A stretch of 64,000 nt of DNA, taken from the NCBI GenBank assembly GCA_014904845.1, contig MU119454.1, positions 4,472 to 68,471 on the forward strand, written 5' to 3'. The DNA is from Acephala macrosclerotiorum. Lineage: Eukaryota > Ascomycota > Leotiomycetes > Helotiales > Mollisiaceae. A program made the translations under genes and the position numbers. The notes under the pieces are model-generated. The model was not told the origin of the DNA. It made no database searches and saw only the letters and a program-made list of their open reading frames with translations. Shown here piece after piece: positions 13,495-24,891 of this stretch (the stretch's first letter is position 1; every line of letters starts with the position of its first letter).

Positions 13495-14999
13495 ATGGCC
13501 CCTCCCACTGGTAAGTGAAGTCTCTCTCGCTTGTTCCATTAGTTTTCAAGCCGCACGCGTCGCTGGGCTCCCCAAAATGGCACACAATGAACTTCTTGAG
13601 CGAATCCTCACGAAACTACGACAACCCGCCATTGATCTCGAGAAAATATGGCAGGCCAAAAACCGAAGGAGTGGTATGGCCAAGTTCCGTCCTATAGACA
13701 ATACGCCTCCCCGTACGCTACTTCGGACCCGAATCAAGCATTAGGATCCCAGGCGCAAGATTCCACCTACCCCCATTCCGCTCCGCCTCAAGCTGCCAGT
13801 GGTGGTGATCGTACCGAACCTGGAACATTACTGTTACTTCCTCTTGGATTTCAAGTTCCGACAACAAGCCCGTACCCCAAACTTGCTACCCCGTCTGATG
13901 CCGCTCACCAAACTGCCGTTGGTGGTCCTAGTCCTTGGGTTCCGCCCGCTCTGCCATTGTATGGGCCTGCGAGAGCATCTGTCCTATCATCACCGGTCGG
14001 ATTTCGAGCTGCACTAATGGAGACCTATCCCCCACCTTGTGCTCGTCGTCTGTCAAGTTCTGCGCTCAGCCAAGGCAGATCTGGAGCCACCGAACCTGTC
14101 CTAAGCATGCCTCTAACTAAGCCTACAGGATCTATCCCACCCGAGCTACCTCCCTCCGTCGAAGAAGCCTACCGCAAGAAGTGTATCGAACTCAAACGCC
14201 GCCTGAATGAGGTTGAAGAATCCAACGATGCTGCCCGCCAACGAATTGCACGCATTCACCGATCTATCCAAAAGCAACGACTCGAGCGCGCCTTCCTTCT
14301 CGAGCAACTGGCCAAGCGTACAAGCACGAATGTTGAAGATTCAGAAGGCAGCCCAAGTCCACCACCAACCGTACGCATACCCACTCCACCATTATAACCA
14401 GTGTTGATCAGAGTAGTTAAGCTAACGCCGAATTTCAACAGCCAAAGGAGAAGCCACTTCGAACCAAGCGTGGTCATCGCAAGCCCGACTTCTTGACAAC
14501 TGATCTCGGTGATGGTCGCCCTGGTAGCACTTTCATCCAACAAGGACCTGTGACCCTCTCTCCATCTTCCGACGCTTTCTCTCACACACATCCCGACCCT
14601 CACCGTAACTCGACTCCACAAGCCCAATCCCAACCTGCGAAGCGCCAACTTCCAAGCAATGGCACCCATGTACCAGCCGTCAGTTCTGCTTCTGCCCCTG
14701 CTCCACGAATTAAGAGTCCATTCGATCTTTACTGCCGCGACACTAAGGAAAGCTTGATGGCTAGGGCTGAGGAAGACTCATCATTCGATGTCGACTCAGC
14801 CTTGGCTAGGGGATGGAGCAGTCTGGATGGAGACAAGAAGGACGAGTACACCCGTAAGTTCGAGCAGCTGAGGGGTGTGAAAGTTGGCGTTATTCAACCA
14901 TATGATGTCGGCGATGACGATGCTGAAATGGGCGAAGATGTTGCTACACCAAATGGCGGCGCTGCCGAAGGTGGCTTCACAGCCGTCAACCGCGGATAA
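13495..14999 (+). CDS. INO80 complex subunit F / HMG-box-like chromatin protein
   Basis: Exons 13495-13510, 13655-14370 and 14442-14999 encode 429 residues beginning MAPPTGQKPKEWYGQ. The 144-bp first intron joins the tiny first exon in frame; the alternative is a start at 13648. After a Pro/Ser-rich N-terminus, residues about 175-224 hold a basic coiled region (AYRKKCIELKRRLNEVEE, IHRSIQKQRLERAFLLEQL) resembling the INO80F-type domain. A basic linker (RTKRGHRKPDF) follows. Residues about 334-388 (SPFDLYCRDTKES ... KKDEYTRKFEQL) look like an HMG box. This combination is typical of fungal proteins of the INO80 chromatin-remodelling complex (compare fission yeast Nht1). The assignment to INO80 is from family resemblance and the role here is inferred. 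An acidic tail follows the HMG-like region. Confidence 0.75.
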
Positions 15000-15410
15000 T
15001 CGTCTCTCTTCCCGGCATTTCCTTCACTTCGGCGTTACATTCAGGCGTTGCATAGGGAAAGCTCTGTAATATTATCGGCGGATTTTTGCTTGGCGTTCAC
15101 GGTTGAGAAAGGGGAAGCGGGCACGTATCACGACACCTTCACTTTGATGTACACTAGTTTCGGAAAAGCAAAGGCACACAGATTTTACATTGCATGCTGC
15201 CAAAATACCAGAAATACATGCATGGATTTTCAAATCGGTCTTTCGTCCCATTTTCCTCCGCGTGACACCTCGCTTGCTTTTATCTAGGCAGCGAGCCTTG
15301 GTGGAATGTCTAATGAAAATTTACAAATGTGTTGTGTGCTGTGCTCCCAAACTCCTCGCATGAATGATGGGACGAAGATGCAGAACTCGCTAAAAGTAAA
15401 TGAGAGCGGT
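15000..15410. other. Convergent 3' flanks
   Basis: About 410 bp between the stop of the INO80-type gene (+) and the stop of the RMD1-family gene (-). It presumably holds both 3' untranslated regions. No further feature is seen. Confidence 0.5.
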
Positions 15411-17110
15411 TTAGTCGACTCCAGCGTACAGGTCCACCACGATATTTACAGCAGCGACGAGAATTTCGGCTGCGATTAGTACAATGACTGCTGTGTGTTA
15501 GCAAATCTTCCCACCCAATAATCCAGCTAGTGTTTGGATGAAAAGGAGAACTCACCAATCCACTCCAGCTTCTCCCCATGACCATGACTTAGCTGATCCT
15601 TCAACACAGCCAATAAATCCGCAATGACATCCAAACGCTCCGTCAAAAGACTAACTCTCTGGTCCATCTCCAGATATTTCCTCACAGCGTCGTAGACAGG
15701 TTCTAGCTGTGGTTCTACCCAGAAAAGTTCAGGAGTGTCGAGTACAGAGCCGTTGAGATGAATATTGATTCGTAAGATGAAGAGTTCTCCGATCTGCATG
15801 TTGATTTCTTTGGATGAGAGAGCGATTTTCCCTGTCAAAGCGATTTGGGTGGGGATATCTTTGCAGGTTTCGATGGTGTTGTCTACTAGTTCTTCAAAGA
15901 GGGAGGTCTAGATTCAGTTGGTACTTGCTCTGTCAGTAAGTAGAGAGAAGGAGCATACCTTCACACTCTGAGCCAAAGCATGCGAGATAGCCAACTTCGT
16001 CATGTAGTTCCCCTTCTCCCTCAACGTGATGAAATCATTGTATATCCGTGCCTGATACTCCCTCGTATAGTAGTAGTTAAAACACTCAGTCTCCACATCA
16101 TCTCGAGCCAACTTCTCGCTCTCGAACTTCGCTATCTCCTTCAAGAACCTTTGCTCATGCTGTAATGACATTCCCCAGATGACCACTACTCCGTAATCAA
16201 ATAGGAACACTTCCGGTGTGTGGACCTGCGTGTCGAAATCCAGATTTCTTTCCGAGCCAATATTTTCGTCTTGGATCGTCCTCTCTATCACATCAGAATG
16301 CATTGTATTCTCACCATTACTGAGATTTGTATCCCCACCCTCCGTATGCAGATCAATGAGATCCTCTCTCCTGTGCTTATTGTTATCTTCTACCTCAATA
16401 GCACTATCCGAATGTCTCCTCTCTCTCATCTGCGCCGGCATAGACTGCACCCCCATCACTCTTTCCGACAGTGCCTGCACATCTCGTGCGTAGTTATAAG
16501 GAGTGTATATACACTCATCAAACAATTTCGGATTAGCACCTTTCGTCTTCCCCCTCCCTTTCAAAAACCGCATTAGGTTATCCATCTGGTACTTATTCGC
16601 CGTACAATACGCTGTCACCCTAGGTAATCGATCTCGATCAGCCTTCCCAAGCCTAGCAGCATCTCGCCTTGCAGTAGGGTCTTTGATTCGTGTGTATTGT
16701 GAATAGACATCCCGCCCGCTCTCCTCATCTGGTCCATCTTCGCCAAACTCTGGATTGGGGAGAAGTTTTAGCTTCTGTGCGTTTTTCGTCGTTCGCTGAG
16801 GGCCGATTTTGGGGACTGGGCCGGAGGGTAAGGGCATAAGAGGAGAGCCTGAGCTATTTCTCCGTCGCAATCGACTGTTCAACGCTGAGAGCATAGGAGG
16901 GTTGGACGGAGAATTCGACGGTAGCACAGAATTGAGTGCATTTTGGGCAGGGTGTGTAGATTGGTTGGCGGCGTTGTCGATTGAGAGGATGGTTGGATTG
17001 GGGTTGAAGGTTACATTTCGTGCTCCCTTCTTTGGTGCTTCGACGGAGGACGTGGTTCGTGATGGGAGGAGTGGTGAGGTTTCGGTCGTACTTGTGCTTG
17101 TGGACGCCAT
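15411..17110 (-). CDS. RMD1-family (DUF155) membrane-anchored protein
   Basis: Exons 17110-15959, 15907-15556 and 15490-15411 encode 527 residues. The N-terminal about 160 residues are Ser/Thr/Pro-rich and probably disordered. The DUF155 region begins around residue 164 (RVTAYCTANKYQM), includes FLFDYGVVVIWG (302-313), and runs through a helical part to a single C-terminal membrane segment (about 503-522, VIVLIAAEILVAAVNIVVDL). This matches the yeast Rmd1/Rmd8 family, and related DUF155 proteins include mitochondrial RMND1. Yeast Rmd1 is linked to sporulation and to vacuolar/TORC1 signalling; the job in this fungus is not shown by the sequence. An acidic insert at about 240-300 splits the domain, as is common in fungal members. 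The promoter lies in 17111-17563. Confidence 0.88.
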
Positions 17111-17563
17111 TGTGTGGCAATGAGTAGTGGGATCCAGTGCTCTTGATTAAGATTCTAGTAATTGGAAGGCCATGAAGGTGTATTGAGGTCTGCAAATGGC
17201 ACAATCTTTAGAATGTAAATGTCTCGGCAAGCTGCAGCTCCCAAAGAAGCTGGATGACGTGCCTTTCAAGCCGACGCCGTTTTTTTAAAGTGGTCCGTGC
17301 CCAAACATTTTACTTCGGATTTTAAGTTTCAAGAGCATCTATTCCACAACATCTGATTTGAATTTCGAAAAGATGTTTTTGAGTTATGTTTTTCCACATA
17401 TGCATCTGATAATGGGATTTGTGAGCTCCATGTTTCTTCTTTTGAAGCTAGATGGATTGCTAGCGAGTCGAGTGGCCCATCGCTCATCCTATCAAGAAAC
17501 GTTTGAAACAGATCCAGTAACATCTTATGTTGAATCATTACTTAATCTCCCCATAATATCTCA

Positions 17564-18489
17564 TTACATTGGCTTGCGTCCCCATACTGAGATCATGGGC
17601 GAATCTATCCCTTTTTCAGTCAGCTCCTTCTCGCATCTGTCTCCCATCGTATCAAGCTCTTCTTCTGTGAACTCCTTCAATCCCATCTCTACCATATGAT
17701 TAGTATACCCTCTGAGGCCCAAAGTCATACTAAAACTTACTTTTTCCAGCAGAGCAAACAGCTTTTGTACTAGTCGTCATGCTCCAGATTCCGAGCTTTG
17801 CAATTTCTGGGACTGGATTTGACTTGCCGAACCTCACATGAATGGTCGTTTCCTCAACATTCTCAAGACTAGCCTCTACCAACCATCTCTTCATGTGGCT
17901 GGCAAAGTCCCACTGGCTACCAATCTTCTCAAAGAGAGCTCGAATCATCCTTCCGAGTTCGCCGCCCATTCCTGGAAGGTTTTGCTCCCCAACGAGATCC
18001 ATCTCATCAAGCTGTATCCAACCACCTGGCTTCACCAGCTTGATCATATTCTTCACAGCATTCTCGATGCCGAATGGACCGCATCCTCCGAGTCCGAGAC
18101 GAGAGTGAACAAAGTCGAAACTATTAGCCCAATCTGCTGGCCAAGGCTTGGTGATATCTTGTGCTTGGTGCTCAATTTGTGGAGGAGGGTTCGAAGGAAA
18201 GAAGTTCGGATTGATGTCGGTCCCAATCAACATATGTGGAGAAGCGATGGAGGGCTGAACATTTCTGAGCCACAGGCCTGGAAGTGCATTAGCTCGGTGA
18301 TCTTCCGCAAGAATGTCTCGTACCGTCTGCACACGCTGAGTCTAGGATACGAAGTCCAGGCTGGGAAAGATCAATTGGTGCGAGGATCAACTTCTCGTAG
18401 CAGGAGCTCATGATCTTGTGCTGCGCTGTTAGTCGCTTGATCTCCTCATCGTCTTGCCCAAGGTCGATACGCTTCTCTGGAGCTGCCAT
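17564..18489 (-). CDS. SAM-dependent methyltransferase, LaeA/UMTA-like
   Basis: Exons 18489-18324, 18277-17741 and 17688-17564 encode 275 residues. The last intron has a good branch site (TACTAAT) before its TAG acceptor, which fixes the C-terminus. The fold is that of a class I S-adenosylmethionine methyltransferase. The glycine motif is GLRILDSACADG (45-56), followed by the acidic strand end IGTDINP (about 74), then WANSFDFVHSR and VKPGGWIQLDEMDL, the usual motifs II and III. Relatives in filamentous fungi are the many small LaeA-like or UMTA methyltransferases, often found near secondary-metabolite genes. No metabolite backbone enzyme is visible here except the acetyltransferase upstream, so substrate and pathway cannot be named. 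It is divergent from that acetyltransferase gene. Confidence 0.82.
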
Positions 18490-19679
18490 GATGAATATTT
18501 TGTCGAGGGTCTTCTGGATCTTTGCCAATAAACTACACAACAAGGTCCTAGTTTCGAACAGCAGAAGTCGAGGGCTTTATTCATATCGAACTTTGACCTT
18601 TCAGCCTGCCTCAGCCTTGCATGGTCAGCATCTTACACCTCGGTCTCACCTACCAGGACTAGCGCTGACATCATGTGAACTTTCCAATCATTGAGTTTTC
18701 GCCTCGCCGCTCGGAGACATCAACGGAGACTTTCAAAGTTACACTAACTCGACATAAATCCAAGAGGTCGGCTCATGTGGTGAAAGCCTGGAGTCCCCAA
18801 GTTGAGGACAGTAGAGGCGCTCCATCTAATTGGCTCAAGGCGAAATGTTACGAAAGAATTAACCAACGACAAACCCTGATTTAGGTAGCAAATTCAAGGT
18901 AAGCTTGAACCAATAACGCACAACTTTCATCCCGCGCAAGCATAGAAGGAGGGCCAGCTCCCGAACCCACCTTTACAGAAAAGACTCTCCCCAAATCACA
19001 ACCCGGAATGTCTGACACGACGGGCGAATTGTTTTGCTCGTGGTTGAGGCTCTCAACTTAAGTGAAGATTCTCTCAGTTGCTACGTTCAAGTCGTTTTTG
19101 CGATGTTGGTTTTCGAAGAAGCGCTACAAACTGAATTCATCTCAGATTCAGCAATGTCGGTTTTCAATCCCGTCTTTTTTCGGACATTTATCTGAACTAT
19201 GATGTTCAAGCTTTTAGTTTCCTATCTTTTTCCGTTTTTTAATTGAGTTATGGTTTTCATATCCGTTCTCGGTATTTCCAATTCATTCCTCTCGCATGTG
19301 AATTGTCTCTTTGTGCTTCCGTTCGGTTGACAACAGGGAAAGCCATGCCGCAGGACTGACATTTCAGTGATGCGTCTTGTAGTATTGAGTTCAGTGACCA
19401 CTGGAGGTTTCTGCCTTGGGACAGCCGAGCGACAATTTTCCAGAGCTACCCCAGTGAATCCACGAGCGGTTTAGTCTCCGATTCTCCTTGCAAGTATCTT
19501 CCCGTCCATCCTATACGAGAAGCTGCAGGGATCTCCGGATAGATCCGCTCTCTATTCGCTAACGGTGGGGTCAGCATGCGGCACAATTCTTGGGATATTG
19601 TTTCAGTTCCTATCATATTTCTGGGCTGTTGCGAGAGCATAAATATTTTGCTCAACGCGATTTCATCTTCAGCTTCACG
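18490..19679. other. Divergent intergenic region
   Basis: About 1.2 kb between the methyltransferase (-) and the acetyltransferase-like gene (+). It must hold both promoters. No supportable ORF, RNA gene or repeat was recognised. Confidence 0.5.
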
Positions 19680-21439
19680 ATGTTGAGACGTCGAAATGCG
19701 CCTCCGGCTAGCAAGATGACCGAAACCTCAGATTCGACGGAATCTTCAGGTCACGAAGGGAGGCTCATTCGTAAAGCAGGTCAGTTTACTCCTTTCACAT
19801 CAAGAACAATGCTAAATGCTCTATAGATACTTTGTCGGTCATGTTCTGGATCTATCACAAGCTTGGAATCCAATCTAACGTTATCGTTTCCGCTCAGTAC
19901 TCAAACGGTGACATACTCTTGACTCCCTCAGAAGTCCATACCGCTCTCAGAAAAGTCATCAAGCAGCACCCTGCTCTCAGCATCATTGGCGTCACGAGAC
20001 CATCAACCAAAACGGCTGGGAATCATCGGTTATGGGAAGCCCATCTACCAGTCATCAACTTCCGGGATTGCGTCGAATTCCGAGAAGCCGCTCTGGAAAG
20101 CGATGAACAACTTTCTTCCGTCATCGCGGGAATCAATAACACGTGGTTCAACGTCGAAGACAAGACGAAACCACTGTGGAAACTTGTGATCTTGAACCAG
20201 AAGACTGCTGTATTTGTATTCCATCATTACATCTCGGATGGGTTATCGGGATATGTTTTTCACCGAGCGTTGATATCTGCTCTAAATGAAGGAGTACCGA
20301 AAGAAGCTGAAGAGGAGCTGGAAGGGGAGAGTGTTATGACGCCTAGAATCGATCCAACTGCGCTGCATCATTCGATGCATGAGTGCGAGGAGAAGTTTTC
20401 GTGGCCAGGCGTCATCTTTTTTCTCCTTTAGTAAGTACAAAATTTCGTCACAGTACTTCGCTTCCAGATCTAATTCAGGACTTGAAACCTCTGCAGGTCC
20501 ACGATCCAATTATTATCAAATCACCACTCTGACTAATACCACGACAGTTGGATCATAATCCGCCTCATCTTTTCTCAAACTTCTTTCCTCTTCTCCAACG
20601 CCAAATTACCCCCCATTTGCCCAACCGTCGCAAAACCCCTCCCAGCATCCGAGCGCACCACAACACGCGTCTCCATCCTCCGACTCCCCGCATCTACGAT
20701 GTCCAAAATCCTTTCCGGTTGTCGTTCACACCAAACAAGTTTTTCCGCCCTACTCCTCACCCTAATACAGATCACACTAGCAGTAGACGAGTATCCTCAA
20801 GCTCGGTTTGGATTCTCGCGATTAGCAATCAGTGTTCGAAATCTATTAAAACCAGAACACAGGATAGGCGAAAATGAGATGGTCAACTCTAGCACTTGCT
20901 ATTTTGGGGTTAAAAGTCTTGGACGGTATCGAGAAGCTGGGAATGCTTTATCTACTGCTGCCAAAGCAAGCACTGAGGGGAAGGCAAAGGTGTGGAAGTT
21001 GGCGAAGCAGTTTAAAGCGGATCTTAACAAGGATATTTATGTTGATAAGAATCCGCAGAAAGCACTCACTCAGTGTGCGTTGATGGGAGAAGATGATGAG
21101 GAGGTGGGGAAGTTTACGGGGATGGCGCTTTATCAGAAAAATTCTTTCTTGGTGTCTAACCTGGGTATTTTTGAGCAGAAGGCGACGAAGGAGCCTGGAG
21201 ATGGAGAGGAAGTAGTGGAGGGAGGGGGAGGAGAAGGGAAATGGAAAGTGAAGGATATTTTGTTCTCAGTTGGAGCGGTCCGAGCGAATATCTATAGTGC
21301 AATGATGTTCAATGTTGCGAGTGTTAAGGGCGGAGATTGTGTTATTTGTGTGAATTGGCAGGAGGGTGTTTTGGAAGCGGGTATGGTGGAAAGGGTGTTG
21401 AAGGCGGTTGAGGGCAGGTTGGAGGTGCTGGTGGGGTAG
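19680..21439 (+). CDS. Alcohol acetyltransferase / condensation-fold acyltransferase
   Basis: Exons 19680-19779, 19827-20430 and 20548-21439 give 531 residues, close to the usual length of the AATase family (PF07247), which makes esters from an alcohol and acetyl-CoA. The catalytic HHxxxDG motif is visible as FHHYISDGLSG (about 164-174). The large C-terminal half (SKILSGCRSHQTSFSALLL; NSSTCYFGV; FLVSNLGIFE) fits the second lobe of this BAHD/condensation-like fold. The 117-bp second intron has a GACTAATAC branch site and removes in-frame stops. A later in-frame Met at residue 13 is an alternative start. No signal peptide is seen. Substrate is unknown. Divergence from a methyltransferase could mean co-use in tailoring of a small molecule, but that is inference. 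Confidence 0.8.
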
Positions 21440-22040
21440 ACAGTCATATTCCTTTCGGACAATCTGAAGTCGTCTATGCTCAATGGATGTCCTTCATTTC
21501 TGTTGTTTGAATCGCATCTGAAATGGTCGACGGAGGAGTCAAGTCAGTCTTCTTCGCACATCGTCAACTCGACAATTTTTGAAACGTACCATATTCTGTT
21601 GTCACTTTGGAAGCTGTGTTGCACATCACACGGGCGGCAGTGGGCGGCAGGGCGGCGGGATCAGAGGAAAAGACGTCCTTCAAGGCCTCTCGTAAGTCCA
21701 GCGAGAATTTGGACATCAATGCAGTTATCAAAATGGGGATAATGGATCGAACTCGTCGCACATCGCCAGAACTAGCGACACTCTGAACATTAAATACAAA
21801 CTTGAAAGAGAGGCAGGTCTGATTTTCTACACGTTGAGAAATCCAACGACCTGGATATTGAGCTCGAACACTTTCATGTGGAATGATGAATGCATGATGT
21901 TAGCCAGTGTCAAAGAATCATCTAGGCTCTATCGAAATAGCAAAAAGGGAAATCAGGGACATTGACTGGTATCTAGCTTGAATTAGCGGACATTACACAA
22001 GCATCTATGAAAACCCCAGCTCCAAAAATCACCCCTTCCT
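21440..22040. other. Convergent intergenic region
   Basis: About 600 bp between the acetyltransferase-like gene (+) and the secreted-protein gene (-). Nothing beyond likely 3' untranslated sequence is seen. Confidence 0.45.
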
Positions 22041-22828
22041 TCATGGCTTGACCTCCGCAATAGAAAACTCGACATCGCCATCCAAATTCAGATTAATACT
22101 ATCAATATCATCCACACTAATCTCCCTCGCCACCATGGCGCTCTCTGCTCTCCGTGCATTGCGAGCCACTACCTCAAATCAGCATGGGACCATAACTGAA
22201 TAAGAGCACCTCATGACTGACCATCATTGTTGCCTAGTGACCGGATCTTCAGCAAAGTAACAATAGGCAAACTCCCCTCCTCCCTCTTCGCCACCGCACT
22301 AGGTTTAACCGTAATTCCAACCCCAGATCCACCTTCTCCAGTCCCCAGCTCCACAGTTGGACCCTTGGCCAGCGCACCGGCGGCGAAGTTCAGTGCAGCA
22401 TTAAAGCCGGCGAGATCTCGCTTCTCCTTCGCTACACCATCAGCATCAGCAAGTTCTGGTGAAGGTAGCGGTGCCCGAGGTTCAACGACCTTCTTGCCGA
22501 TGCCGAAGACACCGCTGGGGAGAGTAGAAGCAGAAGGAGAAGGAGAGGCTGACGCACTAGCTTCGGTTGTGATCTCGGTGGGAGTGATGACTGTGCTGCC
22601 TTCAACGCCGGCTTGTTTGAGTCCTGCGGCTGCGGCAGTGGCTTCGGTACCGGCTGAGGCGCCGGCGAGCGTGTTGACGAGTGCTTCTGCAGATTCAGCG
22701 CCGCCGAATGAGATTTCTCCATCACCGACTACCAAGGCTGGAGAGTAGGCGCCAAGATTGATGTTCAAGGGAATGGCTGAGACGCAGGTTGCGGCAAGAA
22801 GAGCCGTGAGGGCGTATGAGTATTGCAT
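22041..22828 (-). CDS. Small secreted protein, Kex2-type, paralog 1
   Basis: Exons 22828-22222 and 22168-22041 encode 244 residues. A signal peptide (MQYSYALTALLAATCVSA) is followed by IPLNINLGAYSPALVVGDG. An Ala/Ser/Thr-rich middle comes next, then a conserved block starting at a dibasic KR (136-137): KRDLAGFNAALNFAAGAL, then LGTGEGGSGVGITVKP. A second KR lies at 181-182. The pattern suggests secretion followed by Kex2-type cleavage. The second exon adds an acidic tail (ISVDDIDSINLNLDGDVEF) that its paralog at 42546 lacks. I know no function for it; candidate roles include a wall protein, a signalling peptide precursor or an effector. There are no cysteines in the mature part, unlike most effectors. 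Confidence 0.82.
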
Positions 22829-23717
22829 GGTGATAGGATTGAGTAGCTTGCGCTTGAGTTGGTCGAGTAATATGAATGTATTGATAAATTGTTTGAGATG
22901 GGATTAACGAATTAAACCTAGCGGCTGAAAGGAAGACTTGCTTCTTGAGTGTGATTGTGAAATGAACGCGAGCGCAGCTGGAGAAGAAATTGGAGAAAGT
23001 GGACTGAGCTGCCATCTTATAGCTAGGCTTAAATTCGTACCAAGCTTTTCGTGACAACAACCCCTCAAACAGCACGTTCTATCTCCTACCTGACTCGTCT
23101 GAAAATAGATAAACTCTCCAGAAATCAGATATACATTGCACACGGGTCCTATTGGAGCCGAAACGCCAATCACAGGAGATCTCCGCTTGGAGCTCGAAGG
23201 GATTCGTACAAAAGTCAAGGCATTGAAAGTCCAGACTGCCAAAGTGGAAAAGTTTGTCAAGTGCCAAGAGTACCAAGAACGATGTTAAAGCTGGCAGAAG
23301 GTCTGAAATTGCCTGAAACGTCGAGGACCGGCAGTCCACACGCTGTCCAAGAGATGTTTGCGACACTTGGCAACCTCGGCACTGGTCTCACAAGTACAGA
23401 CGGTTTTGCATAAGCTGTCAACACCGCTTGGTCTGTCTGATAAGTTTGTTGTTAAGGGTTCGGATGCAACGTGAGGTCTTTTCCTTTCCAAGACGTTGTT
23501 TGGCGGTACCGGGCGACTGAATGGAAGAGGAGGGGACTCCGAAGATGAGGAAGAAGAGAAGGTTGACGTCTGGGAAGATGGGGCAAAGAGGTTAATGCAG
23601 AGTGTCACGTGCTGATGAGTAAGACCTCCCTTTAACCTCTTTCGGTCTTAGGCGTGCAGCCTCACCAGTCTCAATCACTGCCAAGACAGCCACGAAACAG
23701 CCGCCTTCAAAAGCAAG
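22829..23717. other. Divergent intergenic region
   Basis: About 890 bp between the secreted-protein gene (-) and the prolyl hydroxylase (+), presumably both promoters. Short open frames on both strands lack ATG starts or recognisable content. Nothing else was found. Confidence 0.45.
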
Positions 23718-24638
23718 ATGTTGGGTTACATTGCCGCGTTGCCTCTCCTTTATGTCTTCGTCTATTTACCGATATCCAACTCATACTTTAGAACTTCTCC
23801 AAGTCCTCAGGGGCATGTGGCAATTCTCAACAGCTCACTCATCGCTGACGACCTACCCCTTTCTTGTCCTCAGCACAGCTACAACACTCACATCCTCTCC
23901 CAAGAGCCGCTTATCGTATACATCGAGAGCTTTCTTAGCTCAGATGAATCGAAGCATTTGATCGAGATCAGGTAGGACCACCAAGAGATCCATATTGCTC
24001 CGAGAAAATCAAGAGATTTCTAAACCCCCTTCAATTCCAGTACCACTCCACGTGACTGACTCGGTAGCAGTGAGGACAAATTTGCCCCATCAACTGTCTC
24101 AACTGGAGCAGAGACATCCATTCAAAAGGATATTCGGCACTCAGAAGTCGCTCTCATCGACCGAGATGATGTCGTTCGCTGTATCGAGCACCGAGCTCGG
24201 GACTTCCAAGGATGGCGACCAGACATCCACATCGAACGACTGAGAACACAAAGATATGGAGAAGGAGGACATTACGTCCATCACTATGATTGGAGCGGCG
24301 CCAGTAGAGAAGCCGATCGAGTTAGCACCTTCATGGTCTATGTTGATGCGCAATGCGAAGGTGGAGGAACAGAATTTCCGCGACTTCCCATGCCAGACGC
24401 TCGAAAAGGACGGTGGTGTGAATTTCTTGAATGCGAAGAGAAGAATGATGAAAGGGAAGAAGAAAAGACGAAAATGGGCATTACATTTAAGCCTATCAAA
24501 GGTAACGCTGTCTATTGGGAGAATATGAGACCGGATGGAAGAGGATATGAAGAGACATGGCATGCGGGACTACCCGTTAAGTCGGGCTCTAAGATTGGCT
24601 TGAACATTTGGAGTTGGGGTCGGCCGCGAAGGCGGTGA
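23718..24638 (+). CDS. Prolyl 4-hydroxylase-type 2-oxoglutarate/Fe(II) dioxygenase
   Basis: Exons 23718-23971 and 24071-24638 encode 273 residues. The N-terminus is a hydrophobic signal or membrane anchor (MLGYIAALPLLYVFVYLPIS), so the enzyme probably works in the secretory pathway. The catalytic domain resembles the P4Hc alpha-subunit family. The iron ligands read as H156 and D158 (HHYDW) and H249 (TWHAG), and K259 (SGSKIGLNIW) would bind 2-oxoglutarate. The characteristic GGHYVHHYDW and GGGTEFPRLP blocks are also present. Such enzymes hydroxylate proline or other residues in proteins; the target here is unknown. An acidic/basic insert (ECEEKNDEREEEKTKMG) precedes the FKPIKGNAVYW strand. The frame is intact. 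Confidence 0.88.
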
Positions 24639-24891
24639 TGATAGGAATGGAGAAATAATGATACGGATACTGCCCATTTGCCGTCTTGCGATTTCGGTTT
24701 GTGCGTTCGATATGCAAGGTTCAAGATCGTATGTCAATTTTGGTCCTGAAAGCACTTGCTCCACATTGCTCAATTGTGGTAGTAGTCGGTCAATTGGTTC
24801 TTTAGATCCTCTATAGGCAAGTTATCTTTCTCTTTTAATCGTCGTAGACTGAAATGCTTACCCGTGGTGTTTTGTAGGCCGATCGCGCAAC

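Noticed and set aside
23051..23608. Overlapping frames on both strands upstream of the prolyl hydroxylase
   Set aside because: Starts are GTG or absent and the products are unrecognisable; the region is better read as a divergent promoter.
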